A DNA stretch of 64,000 nucleotides from Vibrio superstes. GTDB taxonomy: Bacteria; Pseudomonadota; Gammaproteobacteria; Enterobacterales; Vibrionaceae. The stretch covers positions 1,183,893 through 1,247,892 of the forward strand of contig NZ_BCUR01000001.1 in assembly GCF_003569005.1 (NCBI RefSeq). The letters run 5' to 3'. The notes beneath the pieces were generated by a model that saw nothing but the letters and a program-made list of their open reading frames with translations, ran no database searches and was not told the DNA's origin. Positions 7,692 to 16,732 of the stretch are shown piece by piece. How positions within the stretch are numbered: the first letter of the stretch is position 1; each line of letters starts with the position of its first letter. The position numbers and the translations under genes are program-made.

Positions 7692-9461
7692 TTAGTCCTT
7701 AGCCGTGAGTAGTGAAATAGTGAATCGAGCGCCGCCAAGAGGGCTTCTGGCATACTGCAAGTGACCATAAAAGCTATCGATGATCTGCCGTGAGATGGAG
7801 AGTCCCAGACCCAATCCATTGTCCTTTGTGGTAAAGAAAGGTTCGAATAGGCGCGCGATCTTTTGCTCTTCGACACCGGCGCCATTGTCATCAATATGTA
7901 TGAATAGCCAACCATCAGAGCTGTTTTCAAGAGAGATAGTCAGTTTAGGTTTTTCGAGACCCTTAATCTCTTGCATCGCATTGGTAAGAAGATTGACCAG
8001 TACTTGCTCCAGTTGAATTGGGTTCGCCAACACTGAGTAGGAAGAGGGGGCGGCCTCAATAAGGTTGATATTAAGAGATTTGAGCTGTGGGTTGAGTAGT
8101 GCTTTGGTAGAGAACAACACAGGATCCAATGCTATGTAGGTGAGGTCGGTGTTATCCGATTTTTTAGCAAAGGAGCGCAGTTGCTGGCTGATGTTTGCCA
8201 TTCGCTCCGTGAGCTGGGTGATCTTTGAAAAATTCTCGGAAGCTTGTTCACTGTTTCCTTTGATTAGGTAACGAGCGCCGTTATCGGCATAGCTTCGAAT
8301 AGCGGCGAGAGGGTTGTTGAGTTCGTGACTAATGCTGGTGGACAACTCGCCCAATAGTGCCAGTTTTGCAGCCTGGATGAGTTCACCTTGGGTTTTTATT
8401 AGCTGTTGCTCTGCCTCTGTACGTTGGCGAACCTCTACTTGCAATTCTGCGGTACGCTCTAGCACTTGAAACTCAAGCTTTTGTTTTGCTTCTGCTTGAA
8501 TTCGGTCTATTTGTTGATGCTTCAAATGTCTATGTCGCGCCAGCAATAGCAGTAGGGACAAGACACCAAATATTAGTGCGACGATAACAGCGAAATTGAT
8601 CATCGACCAATACAGATGCTTGGTGGAGACTAAGCTTCGGAGGTTTAATTTGGCTCTTGGAAAGCGCTCAACGAGAGTAAGAAACTCTCCATTGGTATTA
8701 TTGTCTTTTAGGTTAAGCAGGCTAGGTGAAACCGTAAGATCGCCTGTGGCATTTAAGGGCTCGATATCAGCGTTTAAGTACTGCCGACTCTGCCTGATTT
8801 GTGTAAGGGTATCTTCAGGCAGATTGGTCAGGCTTTTGAAGAGCCAAGAGGGCTCACTAGACATGAATATGATGTTGTTATCGTCGGTGGCAATAAACGC
8901 ACCTTGGCTTTGCTGCCATGTAGACTCAATAGCGGATAGCTCCATTTTCACTACCACTACGCCGATAATTTCCGCCGCATAGACAACAGGAAACCCGTAA
9001 TAATACCCCCTTAGCCCAGAGGTTAAACCAAGAGCAAAGTACTCACTCTCTCTACCTTGTATGGCATCCTTAAAGTAAGGGCGAAAAGCGAAATTTTTAC
9101 CGATAAAGGAGCGTTCTAAAAACCAATTACTGGCCGCAATGGTTGTTCCATAGGAATCTAAAAGGTAGGTGTCGGCTGCTGAAACGACTTCGTTTACATG
9201 GTCCAGATAACGATTGGTGATCTCTATTTGAGCACTGTTATTAGGTGTCAGCAGTGCGTTGATCAGTTCTTTGTCTTTTGAGATTAATTCGGGGATATGA
9301 CTGAATTTATCCAGCTCGCTGGTGATGTATTGCGAGAGCTTTTCAATATGTGTTTCTTGCTGGCTAATTAATTCGTCTTTGGTTTCGTTCCACACCCATT
9401 GCCCACCCAATACTAGGGTGCAGACAAACAAAATCAATATCAGCAAAAATTGACGATACAT
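7692..9461 (-). CDS. dctB: C4-dicarboxylate sensor histidine kinase DctB
   Basis: Membrane sensor kinase of 589 residues. A first membrane span near residues 5-22, a large periplasmic sensing region (tandem PAS-like, about 25-285), a second span near 288-310, a coiled coil, the phosphorylation helix with His in TSISHELNNPLAAIRS, and a HATPase domain with N-box NLLTNAMQEI and GLGLGLSISRQI. It should sense external dicarboxylates and phosphorylate DctD. It is the first gene of the dctBD unit. Confidence 0.92.
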   Translation of the reverse strand: MYRQFLLILILFVCTLVLGGQWVWNETKDELISQQETHIEKLSQYITSELDKFSHIPELISKDKELINALLTPNNSAQIEITNRYLDHVNEVVSAADTYLLDSYGTTIAASNWFLERSFIGKNFAFRPYFKDAIQGRESEYFALGLTSGLRGYYYGFPVVYAAEIIGVVVVKMELSAIESTWQQSQGAFIATDDNNIIFMSSEPSWLFKSLTNLPEDTLTQIRQSRQYLNADIEPLNATGDLTVSPSLLNLKDNNTNGEFLTLVERFPRAKLNLRSLVSTKHLYWSMINFAVIVALIFGVLSLLLLLARHRHLKHQQIDRIQAEAKQKLEFQVLERTAELQVEVRQRTEAEQQLIKTQGELIQAAKLALLGELSTSISHELNNPLAAIRSYADNGARYLIKGNSEQASENFSKITQLTERMANISQQLRSFAKKSDNTDLTYIALDPVLFSTKALLNPQLKSLNINLIEAAPSSYSVLANPIQLEQVLVNLLTNAMQEIKGLEKPKLTISLENSSDGWLFIHIDDNGAGVEEQKIARLFEPFFTTKDNGLGLGLSISRQIIDSFYGHLQYARSPLGGARFTISLLTAKD

Positions 9462-9564
9462 TGCAGTAAATCAGTGAGATTCCAACAGGTTAGCTTGTTG
9501 AAAGTATATGTTAATTTAATGTAACTGCGATAAAGGGAGGGAGTTATTGAGAGGTGTGTATCGA

Positions 9565-9600
9565 AATAAAAAGCGCGAGCCTTAATTAAGGGCTCGCGCT
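9565..9600 (-). terminator. Rho-independent terminator of tmaR
   Basis: AGCGCGAGCC (9572-9581) pairs with GGCTCGCGCT (9591-9600) around a nine-base loop. Read on the minus strand the stem is followed by TTTTATTT. It lies 24 bases after the tmaR stop. Confidence 0.88.
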
Positions 9601-9624
9601 TGTCATTCTATCTAGCAAGAGAGG

Positions 9625-9939
9625 TTATTTTTTACCGTGTACTTGCTTGTCTTCTTCTGTCAGTTCACGAATCTTACGGCTGATTTCACGACGAGTCTTC
9701 GAGATTTCAGCACTTGTGATGATGTGGTCATCTACACGGTCTTCGTAGTCTGCTTTCATGTTTTTCACGATCATAATGATCTCATCGTGAGTCATATCTG
9801 GCTTGATGTAATCCATCAGGTTGTCTAGCAGGTCAGCACGCTTGCGGTTATCACGAATTTTCTTTTCGTTGTCGAGGATTTCGCGCTTAAGCTTATTTTT
9901 GCGACGAGCTAAATTAACAATTTCATATACGTTGTTCAT
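9625..9939 (-). CDS. tmaR: PTS pole-localising protein TmaR (DUF496/YeeX)
   Basis: Small cytoplasmic coiled-coil protein of 104 residues, close in length to E. coli YeeX. Hallmarks are [33 protein letters not shown] and [14 protein letters not shown], all conserved in DUF496. In E. coli this protein, renamed TmaR, clusters at the cell pole and holds enzyme I of the sugar phosphotransferase system there. Nearly the whole sequence is charged helix with heptad spacing. AAAGGAT precedes the ATG. Monocistronic, with its own terminator. Confidence 0.9.
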   Translation of the reverse strand: MNNVYEIVNLARRKNKLKREILDNEKKIRDNRKRADLLDNLMDYIKPDMTHDEIIMIVKNMKADYEDRVDDHIITSAEISKTRREISRKIRELTEEDKQVHGKK

Positions 9940-10147
9940 TTTCTATCCTTTAGAACCAATATTAAACTTAGGAAATTAAACCATAAGCTTTGGCAAACAT
10001 ACAGTGTGTAGATCAAGCTCTGAAGACTGCTGCCTGCTTTTTCTGCATTGAGAGCAAAACAAACATTAATTCATATGCTTGCTATCGCAACCTAGTCAAT
10101 ACTTGCATACAATCTTACTAAATGAAACATGAAGATGGATCCTAAGA

Positions 10148-10801
10148 ATGTTATTGCAATTATCCCCTCTAGAAGCTCGTATTATTGGCTGCCTTATCGA
10201 AAAAGAAGTCACTACTCCAGACTACTATCCCTTGAGCCTAAACAGTTTAACCACAGCTTGTAATCAAAAGAGCAACCGTGATCCCGTGATGGAGCTTAGC
10301 GATGCAGAGGTATTAGATGGCATTAATGCCTTAACTGACCGTCGCCTCGTGAATGATGAAAGTAGCTTTAACAGCCGCACAGCGAAATATCGTCATCGGT
10401 TCTGCAATACAGAATTCGGAGACTTACAGTTTTCTGCACAAGAGAAGGCCATTGTGTGCGTGATGTTACTGCGCGGTGCGCAGACCCCAGGTGAAATCCG
10501 CACTCGTACTAACCGTTTGGCTCAGTTTGCGGATGTAAAAGAAGTAGAAGCGACTCTAGATAAACTGGCAAATCTTGATACCCCGATTGTGGTTAAGTTG
10601 CCACGAGAACCAGGTAAGCGTGAATCTCGTTATCAGCATCTATTTTGTGGTGAAGTGGATATCGAAGCGTTAGCAACCGCTGCGCCAGTGTCCTCGGTGA
10701 AAACACCTACAGCAGAAAAACTAGAGGCATTAGAGCAAGAGGTGGCGTCATTGAAATCAGAAGTGGCTGAGCTTAGAGCCTTGATTGAGTCAGTACTCTG
10801 A
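10148..10801 (+). CDS. yceH: YceH family protein (DUF480)
   Basis: Protein of 217 residues of the YceH/DUF480 family (E. coli YceH is about the same length). The N-terminal signature LSPLEARIIGCLIEKEVTTP and the CNQKSNRDPVM segment are diagnostic. The family folds as two winged-helix domains (about 1-85 and 95-170), so a DNA-binding role is plausible, but the function is unknown. The C-terminal 35 residues are a predicted coiled coil (EKLEALEQEVASLKSEVAEL). It is the first gene of a close-packed run that leads into luxPQ. Confidence 0.88.
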   Translation: MLLQLSPLEARIIGCLIEKEVTTPDYYPLSLNSLTTACNQKSNRDPVMELSDAEVLDGINALTDRRLVNDESSFNSRTAKYRHRFCNTEFGDLQFSAQEKAIVCVMLLRGAQTPGEIRTRTNRLAQFADVKEVEATLDKLANLDTPIVVKLPREPGKRESRYQHLFCGEVDIEALATAAPVSSVKTPTAEKLEALEQEVASLKSEVAELRALIESVL

Positions 10802-10812
10802 ACAATAAAGCC

Positions 10813-11088
10813 ATGAGTGAGTGGTTCGTCTACTTGATTCGAAATCGTCACAACGCGCTGTATTGCGGGGTGACGAATGATCTTGAGCGCCGTTTCTCGC
10901 AACATGCAAATGGAACTGGCGCGAAGGCACTTAAAGGTAAGGGACCCTTGACACTTGAGTGGTCTACAAATGTTGAGAATAAGTCGCAGGCATTGAAGTT
11001 GGAATACAAAATCAAGCAATTGAGTAAACAGCGCAAAGAACGTTTAGTTGCCGGTGAGTCTATCGCTCTTGAGGGGCTTACGTTATGA
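10813..11088 (+). CDS. GIY-YIG nuclease family protein (UPF0213/YhbQ type)
   Basis: Small protein of 91 residues built from a single GIY-YIG domain. The motif appears as VYLIRN...LYCGVTNDLERR, with the conserved arginine of the catalytic core and the downstream GTGAKAL-KGKGPL and ALKLEYKIKQLSKQRKE blocks typical of the YhbQ/UPF0213 group. E. coli YhbQ has been linked to structure-specific DNA cleavage; here activity is inferred only. The start is 12 bases after the yceH stop and its end overlaps the luxP start (ATGA), so luxP is translationally coupled to it. Confidence 0.85.
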   Translation: MSEWFVYLIRNRHNALYCGVTNDLERRFSQHANGTGAKALKGKGPLTLEWSTNVENKSQALKLEYKIKQLSKQRKERLVAGESIALEGLTL

Positions 11089-12176
11089 AGCTTTTGCTGA
11101 TAGGGACGCTGTTGTCATTTTCTGCTTTTCAATGTTTTGCCGAGAACATGATACTTCGCGAGTACTGGGAGTATGACATGTATTTGGACACGTATCCTGA
11201 ACAAAAAAAATTAACGGAAGAAATGGAGAAGCGTATATATCAAGCGCCTGTTCCTTTAGCGACACAACAGCAGCGTCCAGTTAAAATCGATATCGTCTAT
11301 CCCGGTTCACAGCTATCCGACTATTGGTGGCGCAATATTAAGACCCTAGAACTTAGATTGCAGGAGCTTGGTATTGAATACGAGCTGAATAAATATTCTT
11401 CACGCCCTAATCTGGACTACCGTCAAGAAAGTGAAAGCCTGCAACAGGTACTAAAAAACAACTCTGACTATTTGATCTTCACTCTTGATACAAGCAGACA
11501 CAAGAAGTTTGCTGAGAGTGTGATGAGCAATCCTAACACCAAATTGATTCTTCTCAATATTACGACTCCTATTAAGCGGTGGGGAGAAAAACAACCTTTA
11601 ATGTACGTTGGGTTTGACCACATTAGAGGGACCCAGTTATTAGCTAACGAATACAAGAAAATGTTTCCCGATTCTGCGGATTACGGCTTGGTTTATTTTT
11701 CACCAGGCTATATCAGTGAAGCTCGAGGAGACACCTTTGTTAAGTACTTAAAAGATGATGGAGAATATGCGTTAAAACGAGCGTACTTTACTAAAGCTAA
11801 CCGGGAGACTGCGTATCAGGCGACTATGTCGATGATTGAGCAGGAGAGCGATCTCGATTTTATCTATGCAAGCTCAACAGATATAGCGTTTGGTGTTACA
11901 GATGCGCTGTCTGAACTAGGTAGAGAAGACATCGCAGTCAATGGTTGGGGTGGTGGCTCAGAGATTGAAGCAGTGCAGAGCGGATTGTTGGATTTTACCG
12001 TAGTCAGAATGAATGATGATACGGGGCTCGCAATGGCAGAAGCCATCAAACTCGATCTGCAAAATGACCCTGTGCCTTTGGTATATTCAGGAGAATATCA
12101 AGTGTTCACCAAAAATGATGAATCCAGTCTAGCAGAAGCCTTGAAACTCAAAGCATTCCGATATTCCAATAGGTAA
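11085..12176 (+). CDS. luxP: Autoinducer-2 binding periplasmic protein LuxP
   Basis: Periplasmic receptor for AI-2 of 363 residues, the length of V. harveyi LuxP. A signal peptide (1-19) precedes a type I periplasmic-binding fold. All contacts known for the borated AI-2 ligand in V. harveyi LuxP appear conserved by alignment from memory: Q76, S78 and W81 in YPGSQLSDYWW, N158 in LLNITTP, R214 in SEARGDTF, T265 in SSTDIAF, W288 in NGWGGGS and R308 in VVRMNDDTG. LuxP holds the kinase LuxQ and changes its activity when AI-2 binds. luxQ starts three bases after its stop. Confidence 0.95.
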   Translation: MKLLLIGTLLSFSAFQCFAENMILREYWEYDMYLDTYPEQKKLTEEMEKRIYQAPVPLATQQQRPVKIDIVYPGSQLSDYWWRNIKTLELRLQELGIEYELNKYSSRPNLDYRQESESLQQVLKNNSDYLIFTLDTSRHKKFAESVMSNPNTKLILLNITTPIKRWGEKQPLMYVGFDHIRGTQLLANEYKKMFPDSADYGLVYFSPGYISEARGDTFVKYLKDDGEYALKRAYFTKANRETAYQATMSMIEQESDLDFIYASSTDIAFGVTDALSELGREDIAVNGWGGGSEIEAVQSGLLDFTVVRMNDDTGLAMAEAIKLDLQNDPVPLVYSGEYQVFTKNDESSLAEALKLKAFRYSNR

Positions 12177-12178
12177 GC

Positions 12179-14701
12179 ATGAAAGTAGTCGATAGAAAGA
12201 TATCACTGACCACACAGATTATCCGCGTCGCATGGGTATCTTGGTTTGCGGTGATCTTAGGTTTTTTCTTTTACAACTATCAACTTAGTACTAAGACCTT
12301 TGAGACTGAGCTAGAGCGAAATTTCAATCAGACGGCTCGTGTCGTGAAGCAGCTCATGGAAAATCGCTTGCAAACGATCCAAGTGACTCAGGATATAGCC
12401 TCGAAGTCCCGCACTCTAATCGAGCTGTTTGATTCAGAGCAATATCGTGCGGTTGATAATTACATGCTAGAACTGGAAGAGTTTGATCCTGATGGTGCCG
12501 CTGATTTTCGTTTCATGTACCGATATGGAGAATTGGCTTGGGAGGATGGGAATGCGGCATTTTATGGCTTTAGTCATGCACAGTTAATGGCCTTGGGAAA
12601 TGAGGTGGATTTTAGCAATAGTTGGTATTTCTTGGTCCCGTCTACAAGTCTTGGCAATAAACACACTATGATTCGCCGCTCTCCGCTGATCAACGCCGAG
12701 AGCGGAGAATTAGTCGGTTATTATTTTGTGGTTTTAGTGCTTGATAATAACCTTAGGCTCATTCGCAATGTGATTCTAGACGGCAATATTAATGACCTCA
12801 TGTTGGTAGAAAATGGAGAGGTGATTGCAGCTTCATCTCCAAAGATGATTAAGCTTCTAGAGCAAGGTTCACCGTTAAGGCTTGAAGAACAGACTCAATA
12901 TGACTCTGAAATGATCAGTCAAGTTGATTTAATTGTTGGGGGTGTACTAACACCTGTGAAGGCGGTATTTGTCCAAAACACGAGCAAGCTAGATAGGGTT
13001 GAGATCAGCTTTGCTGCCTCCTTAATGCTGGCGTTGTTCGCTATAACAGCTTCGGCAGTCATCATTACTCAAATTGTGCAACGCAGAGTAGAAAGAGAAA
13101 TCAAAGGGGTGATGTATTTAGCAGACAGCTTTGATAGCGCCAAGAAAACCATCTCTTTTAAAGGCTCGAACATTATTGAATTTGACCGTTTAGGGCATAC
13201 CCTTCAGGCTAGTATTCGACGTGAAAAACAGAAAGAAACCTCGTTTAAGAACCTGTTTGAGTTTTCATTATTGCCTACGGCGCTGCTTAATAGTGACAAG
13301 CAGGTTCTAGAGCTAAACCCTGCCGCTATTGAGGCATTTGCTAATGACAGGGGAGCGGTAGCTCTCAAGAAAGAGCTCGATACCTATTTTGATCGTGTGC
13401 TAGAAACCCAGCAAAACGCAGAGGTTGATACGCTCGTAGAAGAGCAGATTTATCGTTGGAGTATCGCTCCAATTTTGGTCGATGGTGCTTCTCCAACACT
13501 GGTCGTCCAAGGCAAAAATATTACTCAGTTTATTGAAGCTGAGCGCCAAAGTGAACGTGCTAGGCAAGAAGCTGAACAAACCGCTGTAGCTCGCGCTGAA
13601 TTTTTGGCCAAGGTGAGTCATGAGATAAGAACGCCTCTAAACGGAATCTTAGGGATGGCACAGCTTCTCAAACAAGGTGCGATCTCTGATGAACAGAAAC
13701 AACAAACGTATGTGCTGCATGAAAGCAGTGAGCATCTGCTGAACTTGCTCAACGATATTCTAGACTTCTCTCGGATAGACAAAGGGGGAGTGGTGATTGA
13801 GTATTCTGAGTTTTCCCTCAATCGAGCCCTAGAAACCATAGAGTCTTTTGCTGAGCCGAGTTGTTTACAGAAGGGTTTGAAGTTTGTCGTAAATAAGAAC
13901 TTTGATGACGATGTAACGGTGCGAAGTGATCAAATGAGATTGACGCAGATCTTCCTCAATCTATTGACCAATGCAATCAAATTCACCTCCAAGGGCGCAG
14001 TGGCTGTGGACGTTGAATTACGCAATCGCCTGGCGGATAGAGCGGAGCTTTATTTCTCAGTGACGGATACGGGCATTGGTATTGCTAAAGATAATCTTGA
14101 TAGCATCTTCTCATCATTTACCCAAGCGGATGCCCATATTAGTCGTGAGTACGGTGGCAGTGGTTTAGGCTTGAGTATTGTTAAAAGCCTAGTTAATTAC
14201 CTTGAGGGTAAAATCAAGGTTGAAAGCCAGTTAGGTAATGGTAGTCGTTTCTCTATTACAATGCCGATTCTTACCATAGAGCGAAAGCAAGCCTTGCCCG
14301 AGATACAAGAGGAGCAATCTTTTGTCTTTGAGGGGGAGGTGAAGGTGCTGTTGGTTGAAGATAACAACACCAATGCCTTTGTTATTCAAGCCTTGGGCAA
14401 AAAGCATGGCTTAGTATTTGATTGGGTAACAGATGGCGTTCAGGCTATCAAAAAAGCCCAAGACAATCAGTATGACCTCATTCTAATGGATAACCAAATG
14501 CCCAACATGGATGGTGTCGAGGCGACTGAAAAGCTTCGTAACGAGCTAGGCTTATCAACTCCAATTATCGCCTGTACCGCAGATGGCTACCAGTCAACAG
14601 CCGACGCATTCTTGTCTGCTGGGGCAAATGCCGTATTAGTAAAACCTATTCTAGAAGAGAGCCTTGTACAGACCCTGCGCAAGGTTATGGAAAACGCTTA
14701 A
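12179..14701 (+). CDS. luxQ: Hybrid sensor kinase/phosphatase LuxQ
   Basis: AI-2 sensor of 840 residues. Membrane spans near 15-35 and 280-300 enclose the periplasmic tandem-PAS region that binds LuxP; then a cytoplasmic PAS-like stretch, the histidine kinase domain with His481 in KVSHEIRTPLNG, N-box LNLLTNAIKF, GSGLGLSIVKSL, and a receiver domain with phosphoacceptor Asp771 in LILMDNQMPNMDG. At low AI-2 it should pass phosphate through LuxU to LuxO; at high AI-2 it removes phosphate. luxU and luxO are not in the window. The TAATG junction (overlap of one base) couples it to the unknown gene downstream. Confidence 0.95.
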   Translation: MKVVDRKISLTTQIIRVAWVSWFAVILGFFFYNYQLSTKTFETELERNFNQTARVVKQLMENRLQTIQVTQDIASKSRTLIELFDSEQYRAVDNYMLELEEFDPDGAADFRFMYRYGELAWEDGNAAFYGFSHAQLMALGNEVDFSNSWYFLVPSTSLGNKHTMIRRSPLINAESGELVGYYFVVLVLDNNLRLIRNVILDGNINDLMLVENGEVIAASSPKMIKLLEQGSPLRLEEQTQYDSEMISQVDLIVGGVLTPVKAVFVQNTSKLDRVEISFAASLMLALFAITASAVIITQIVQRRVEREIKGVMYLADSFDSAKKTISFKGSNIIEFDRLGHTLQASIRREKQKETSFKNLFEFSLLPTALLNSDKQVLELNPAAIEAFANDRGAVALKKELDTYFDRVLETQQNAEVDTLVEEQIYRWSIAPILVDGASPTLVVQGKNITQFIEAERQSERARQEAEQTAVARAEFLAKVSHEIRTPLNGILGMAQLLKQGAISDEQKQQTYVLHESSEHLLNLLNDILDFSRIDKGGVVIEYSEFSLNRALETIESFAEPSCLQKGLKFVVNKNFDDDVTVRSDQMRLTQIFLNLLTNAIKFTSKGAVAVDVELRNRLADRAELYFSVTDTGIGIAKDNLDSIFSSFTQADAHISREYGGSGLGLSIVKSLVNYLEGKIKVESQLGNGSRFSITMPILTIERKQALPEIQEEQSFVFEGEVKVLLVEDNNTNAFVIQALGKKHGLVFDWVTDGVQAIKKAQDNQYDLILMDNQMPNMDGVEATEKLRNELGLSTPIIACTADGYQSTADAFLSAGANAVLVKPILEESLVQTLRKVMENA

Positions 14702-15660
14702 TGTTAAACTACGAACCTATTGATATTCCCTTTAACTATCGTCACACCTGTTGGTTTTGCGCCGAGCCAGGCAATGACATAGTTCAGTTTCCTAAGGTGG
14801 CTTCACCCTATCTTGCACACGTACCTCTACAACTTCCTGCGTGTCGTGAGTGTAAATTTATTGCGACATCTTGCATCACTGATTCTATTTGGGATCTGCA
14901 GCTTCAGGTGAACAATGCACTGATGAAGCGGTACGCAAAGCACCTTGGTATTGGCGTGAACTGGACTAAGCAAGAACTGGAAGAAACCACGTTAGAGGGG
15001 ACCTCTTTCAAGGGCTTTACCGATAGCGCTTGGATGATGTACGAGATCGCGAAAGGACGAGTGGACTTCTCGGGCTGGCCTCTTGCCATTAATGGAGTGC
15101 CACTGGATATTATTGATGACAACTACAGCTATGACTTTGATGGAACACGTTTTATTAACTTTGATGCCGCAGTAGAGTTTTATCAAAAAGCGGAGTCTTT
15201 GAATAAATACCTTATCGATGGATTGGTCTCATTGCTGGGGCAAGATCGCTTCGCTTATGCATTGAGAGTGGCTCGACTGCACCCTTCTATCAGCAAACGA
15301 ATGGCTGATGAAGTGCTTGCAGAGATTACCGAGCAAGAGTTTGACCGAGCGGAAATGCTCAAGCAATCTGAGCATCAATCTGGATTAAAGGATGTAAACA
15401 TTGAGAGTATTTCTGCTGTTACTCTCGGCAGTGAGCAGGTGCAGCCAGAGGCCATAGCTTGGGCTATGAGGCGAGGTATTCGTGATCTTCTTGAATTGCA
15501 GCAGTGTGAAGATGCGTTCTTTGATGAACATGAGCATTTAGGTGGCGTCGCTGCCTTTGCTCTCTATCATGGCTTACAACTCTATCTAGAGGCACGACAA
15601 GATGATAGTTGGGGTGAACAACACGACCCCAACCATTCTCTGTGGCATCAGAATAGCTGA
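14701..15660 (+). CDS. Unknown protein with N-terminal zinc-ribbon-like motif, coupled to luxQ
   Basis: I do not recognise a named family for this 319-residue protein. Near the N-terminus it has C17-x2-C20 and C48-x2-C51 (HTCWFCAEPG and PACRECK), spaced like a zinc ribbon. The rest is soluble, mixed helix and acidic, with no signal peptide or membrane span, so it should be cytoplasmic. Its ATG overlaps the luxQ stop codon (TAATG), which means its translation is tied to that of luxQ. The context suggests a link with AI-2 signalling or simple co-transcription; sequence alone cannot decide. No terminator is obvious after the stop. Confidence 0.75.
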   Translation: MLNYEPIDIPFNYRHTCWFCAEPGNDIVQFPKVASPYLAHVPLQLPACRECKFIATSCITDSIWDLQLQVNNALMKRYAKHLGIGVNWTKQELEETTLEGTSFKGFTDSAWMMYEIAKGRVDFSGWPLAINGVPLDIIDDNYSYDFDGTRFINFDAAVEFYQKAESLNKYLIDGLVSLLGQDRFAYALRVARLHPSISKRMADEVLAEITEQEFDRAEMLKQSEHQSGLKDVNIESISAVTLGSEQVQPEAIAWAMRRGIRDLLELQQCEDAFFDEHEHLGGVAAFALYHGLQLYLEARQDDSWGEQHDPNHSLWHQNS

Positions 15661-15683
15661 GGTTGTTCCAGACACTATGCTAA

Positions 15684-16511
15684 TTAGTCGCTCTTCACTA
15701 ACAAGCGATCAAGCAAGCTTGTTGGTAAGATGCGACGAAGAAAACCAAACAAGTAAGTGGGCTGCGTGACATAGTAACGCGCTTTTGGTTTCTGGCTGGT
15801 GAGTATCTTTTTGACTGGCATAAGAACCGCTTCGGCAGGCAAGGTAAATCGATTGGTAGAGGTTTCTTTGCCTAAACGCTCAATCGTATTTTGATAGTTT
15901 TTACTGTGTCGCGAGTTGTCAGTATCTATTGTTTGCTCAAATGCCTTGAGGGCATTTTCTCGAAACTTACTCACTATCGGCCCAGGCTCAATCAGACTCA
16001 CTGAGATTGGCGTGTCCATCAGTTCTAATCGCAAGGTATCGGTATACCCCTCAAGGGCAAACTTACTGGTGTTATAGGCGCCACGATATTTCATTGCCAC
16101 TAATCCCAACACCGAACTGTTTTGAATGATCTTGCCACCACCTTGTTTCAGCATGATCGGAATCGCTGCTTTGGTGAGTTCATGCCAGCCAATGAGGTTA
16201 GTCTCTAGCTGTGCTCGAAGTGCTTCGGTAGGCAGGTCTTCTAAGGCGCCGCATTGTCCGTAAGCCGCGTTATTAAACAGTACATCGAGTCTTCCGCCTG
16301 TTATCTCCAGCGCATTGGTTAAGCCAGAGTGTACTGACTTGGCGCTAGTGACATCAAGCTGAACGCAATTAAGCCCTTCGCTTTTGAGTCTACTTACATC
16401 TTCACTGCTTCGGCAACTGGCAATCACTGTGTATCCCAAGTGATGTAATTGCTTGGCACAGTGATAGCCAATGCCGCTGCTGCAGCCAGTAATTAAGATT
16501 GATTCCTTCAT
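15684..16511 (-). CDS. Short-chain dehydrogenase/reductase
   Basis: NAD(P)-dependent oxidoreductase of the classical SDR family, 275 residues. Cofactor-binding glycine motif GCSSGIG at residues 8-14, NNAAYG near 85, catalytic Ser in NSSVLG and catalytic Tyr-x3-Lys in YNTSKFALEGY near 150. The end (RRILPTSLLDRLL) is like lipid- or steroid-acting SDRs, but the substrate is unknown. I chose ATG 16511, which has AGGAT upstream; an in-frame TTG at 16526 would place that site inside the protein. Single gene on the minus strand; its stop is 24 bases from that of the luxPQ run, tail to tail. Confidence 0.88.
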   Translation of the reverse strand: MKESILITGCSSGIGYHCAKQLHHLGYTVIASCRSSEDVSRLKSEGLNCVQLDVTSAKSVHSGLTNALEITGGRLDVLFNNAAYGQCGALEDLPTEALRAQLETNLIGWHELTKAAIPIMLKQGGGKIIQNSSVLGLVAMKYRGAYNTSKFALEGYTDTLRLELMDTPISVSLIEPGPIVSKFRENALKAFEQTIDTDNSRHSKNYQNTIERLGKETSTNRFTLPAEAVLMPVKKILTSQKPKARYYVTQPTYLFGFLRRILPTSLLDRLLVKSD

Positions 16512-16557
16512 GTGTATCCTAAACAAGAGATTGATAACAACTCAATTCGTCGAGAGT

Positions 16558-16570
16558 AACAGACCCTAGT
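16558..16570. repeat. Isolated terminal fragment of the miniature element
   Basis: AACAGACCCTAGT is identical to the right end of the miniature inverted-repeat element found complete at 16733-17013 and 27118-27383. Only 13 bases are present, so this may be a relic of an earlier insertion or an abortive end; chance cannot be fully excluded. Confidence 0.4.
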
Positions 16571-16732
16571 AATTCAACGAATCTACTTGCTCATTGCGAG
16601 ACCATAAGATTATCACTAATCGCTTGGGAGATGATCTTATAAAAGCTTACCAGTTGTTCAAGGTAGGGTGACTGACAGAAGGGCAACTTATGCGGTTACT
16701 CGCTTTAGCCGAATCTTAATCTCTTCATTAAT

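Noticed and set aside
10633..11019. 128-codon antisense frame across yceH and the GIY-YIG gene
   Set aside because: Both sense genes match known families; the antisense frame is a shadow with no start context.
11085..12176. Generic sugar-binding protein instead of LuxP
   Set aside because: All AI-2 contact residues of LuxP appear conserved and luxQ follows directly, so the specific call is better.
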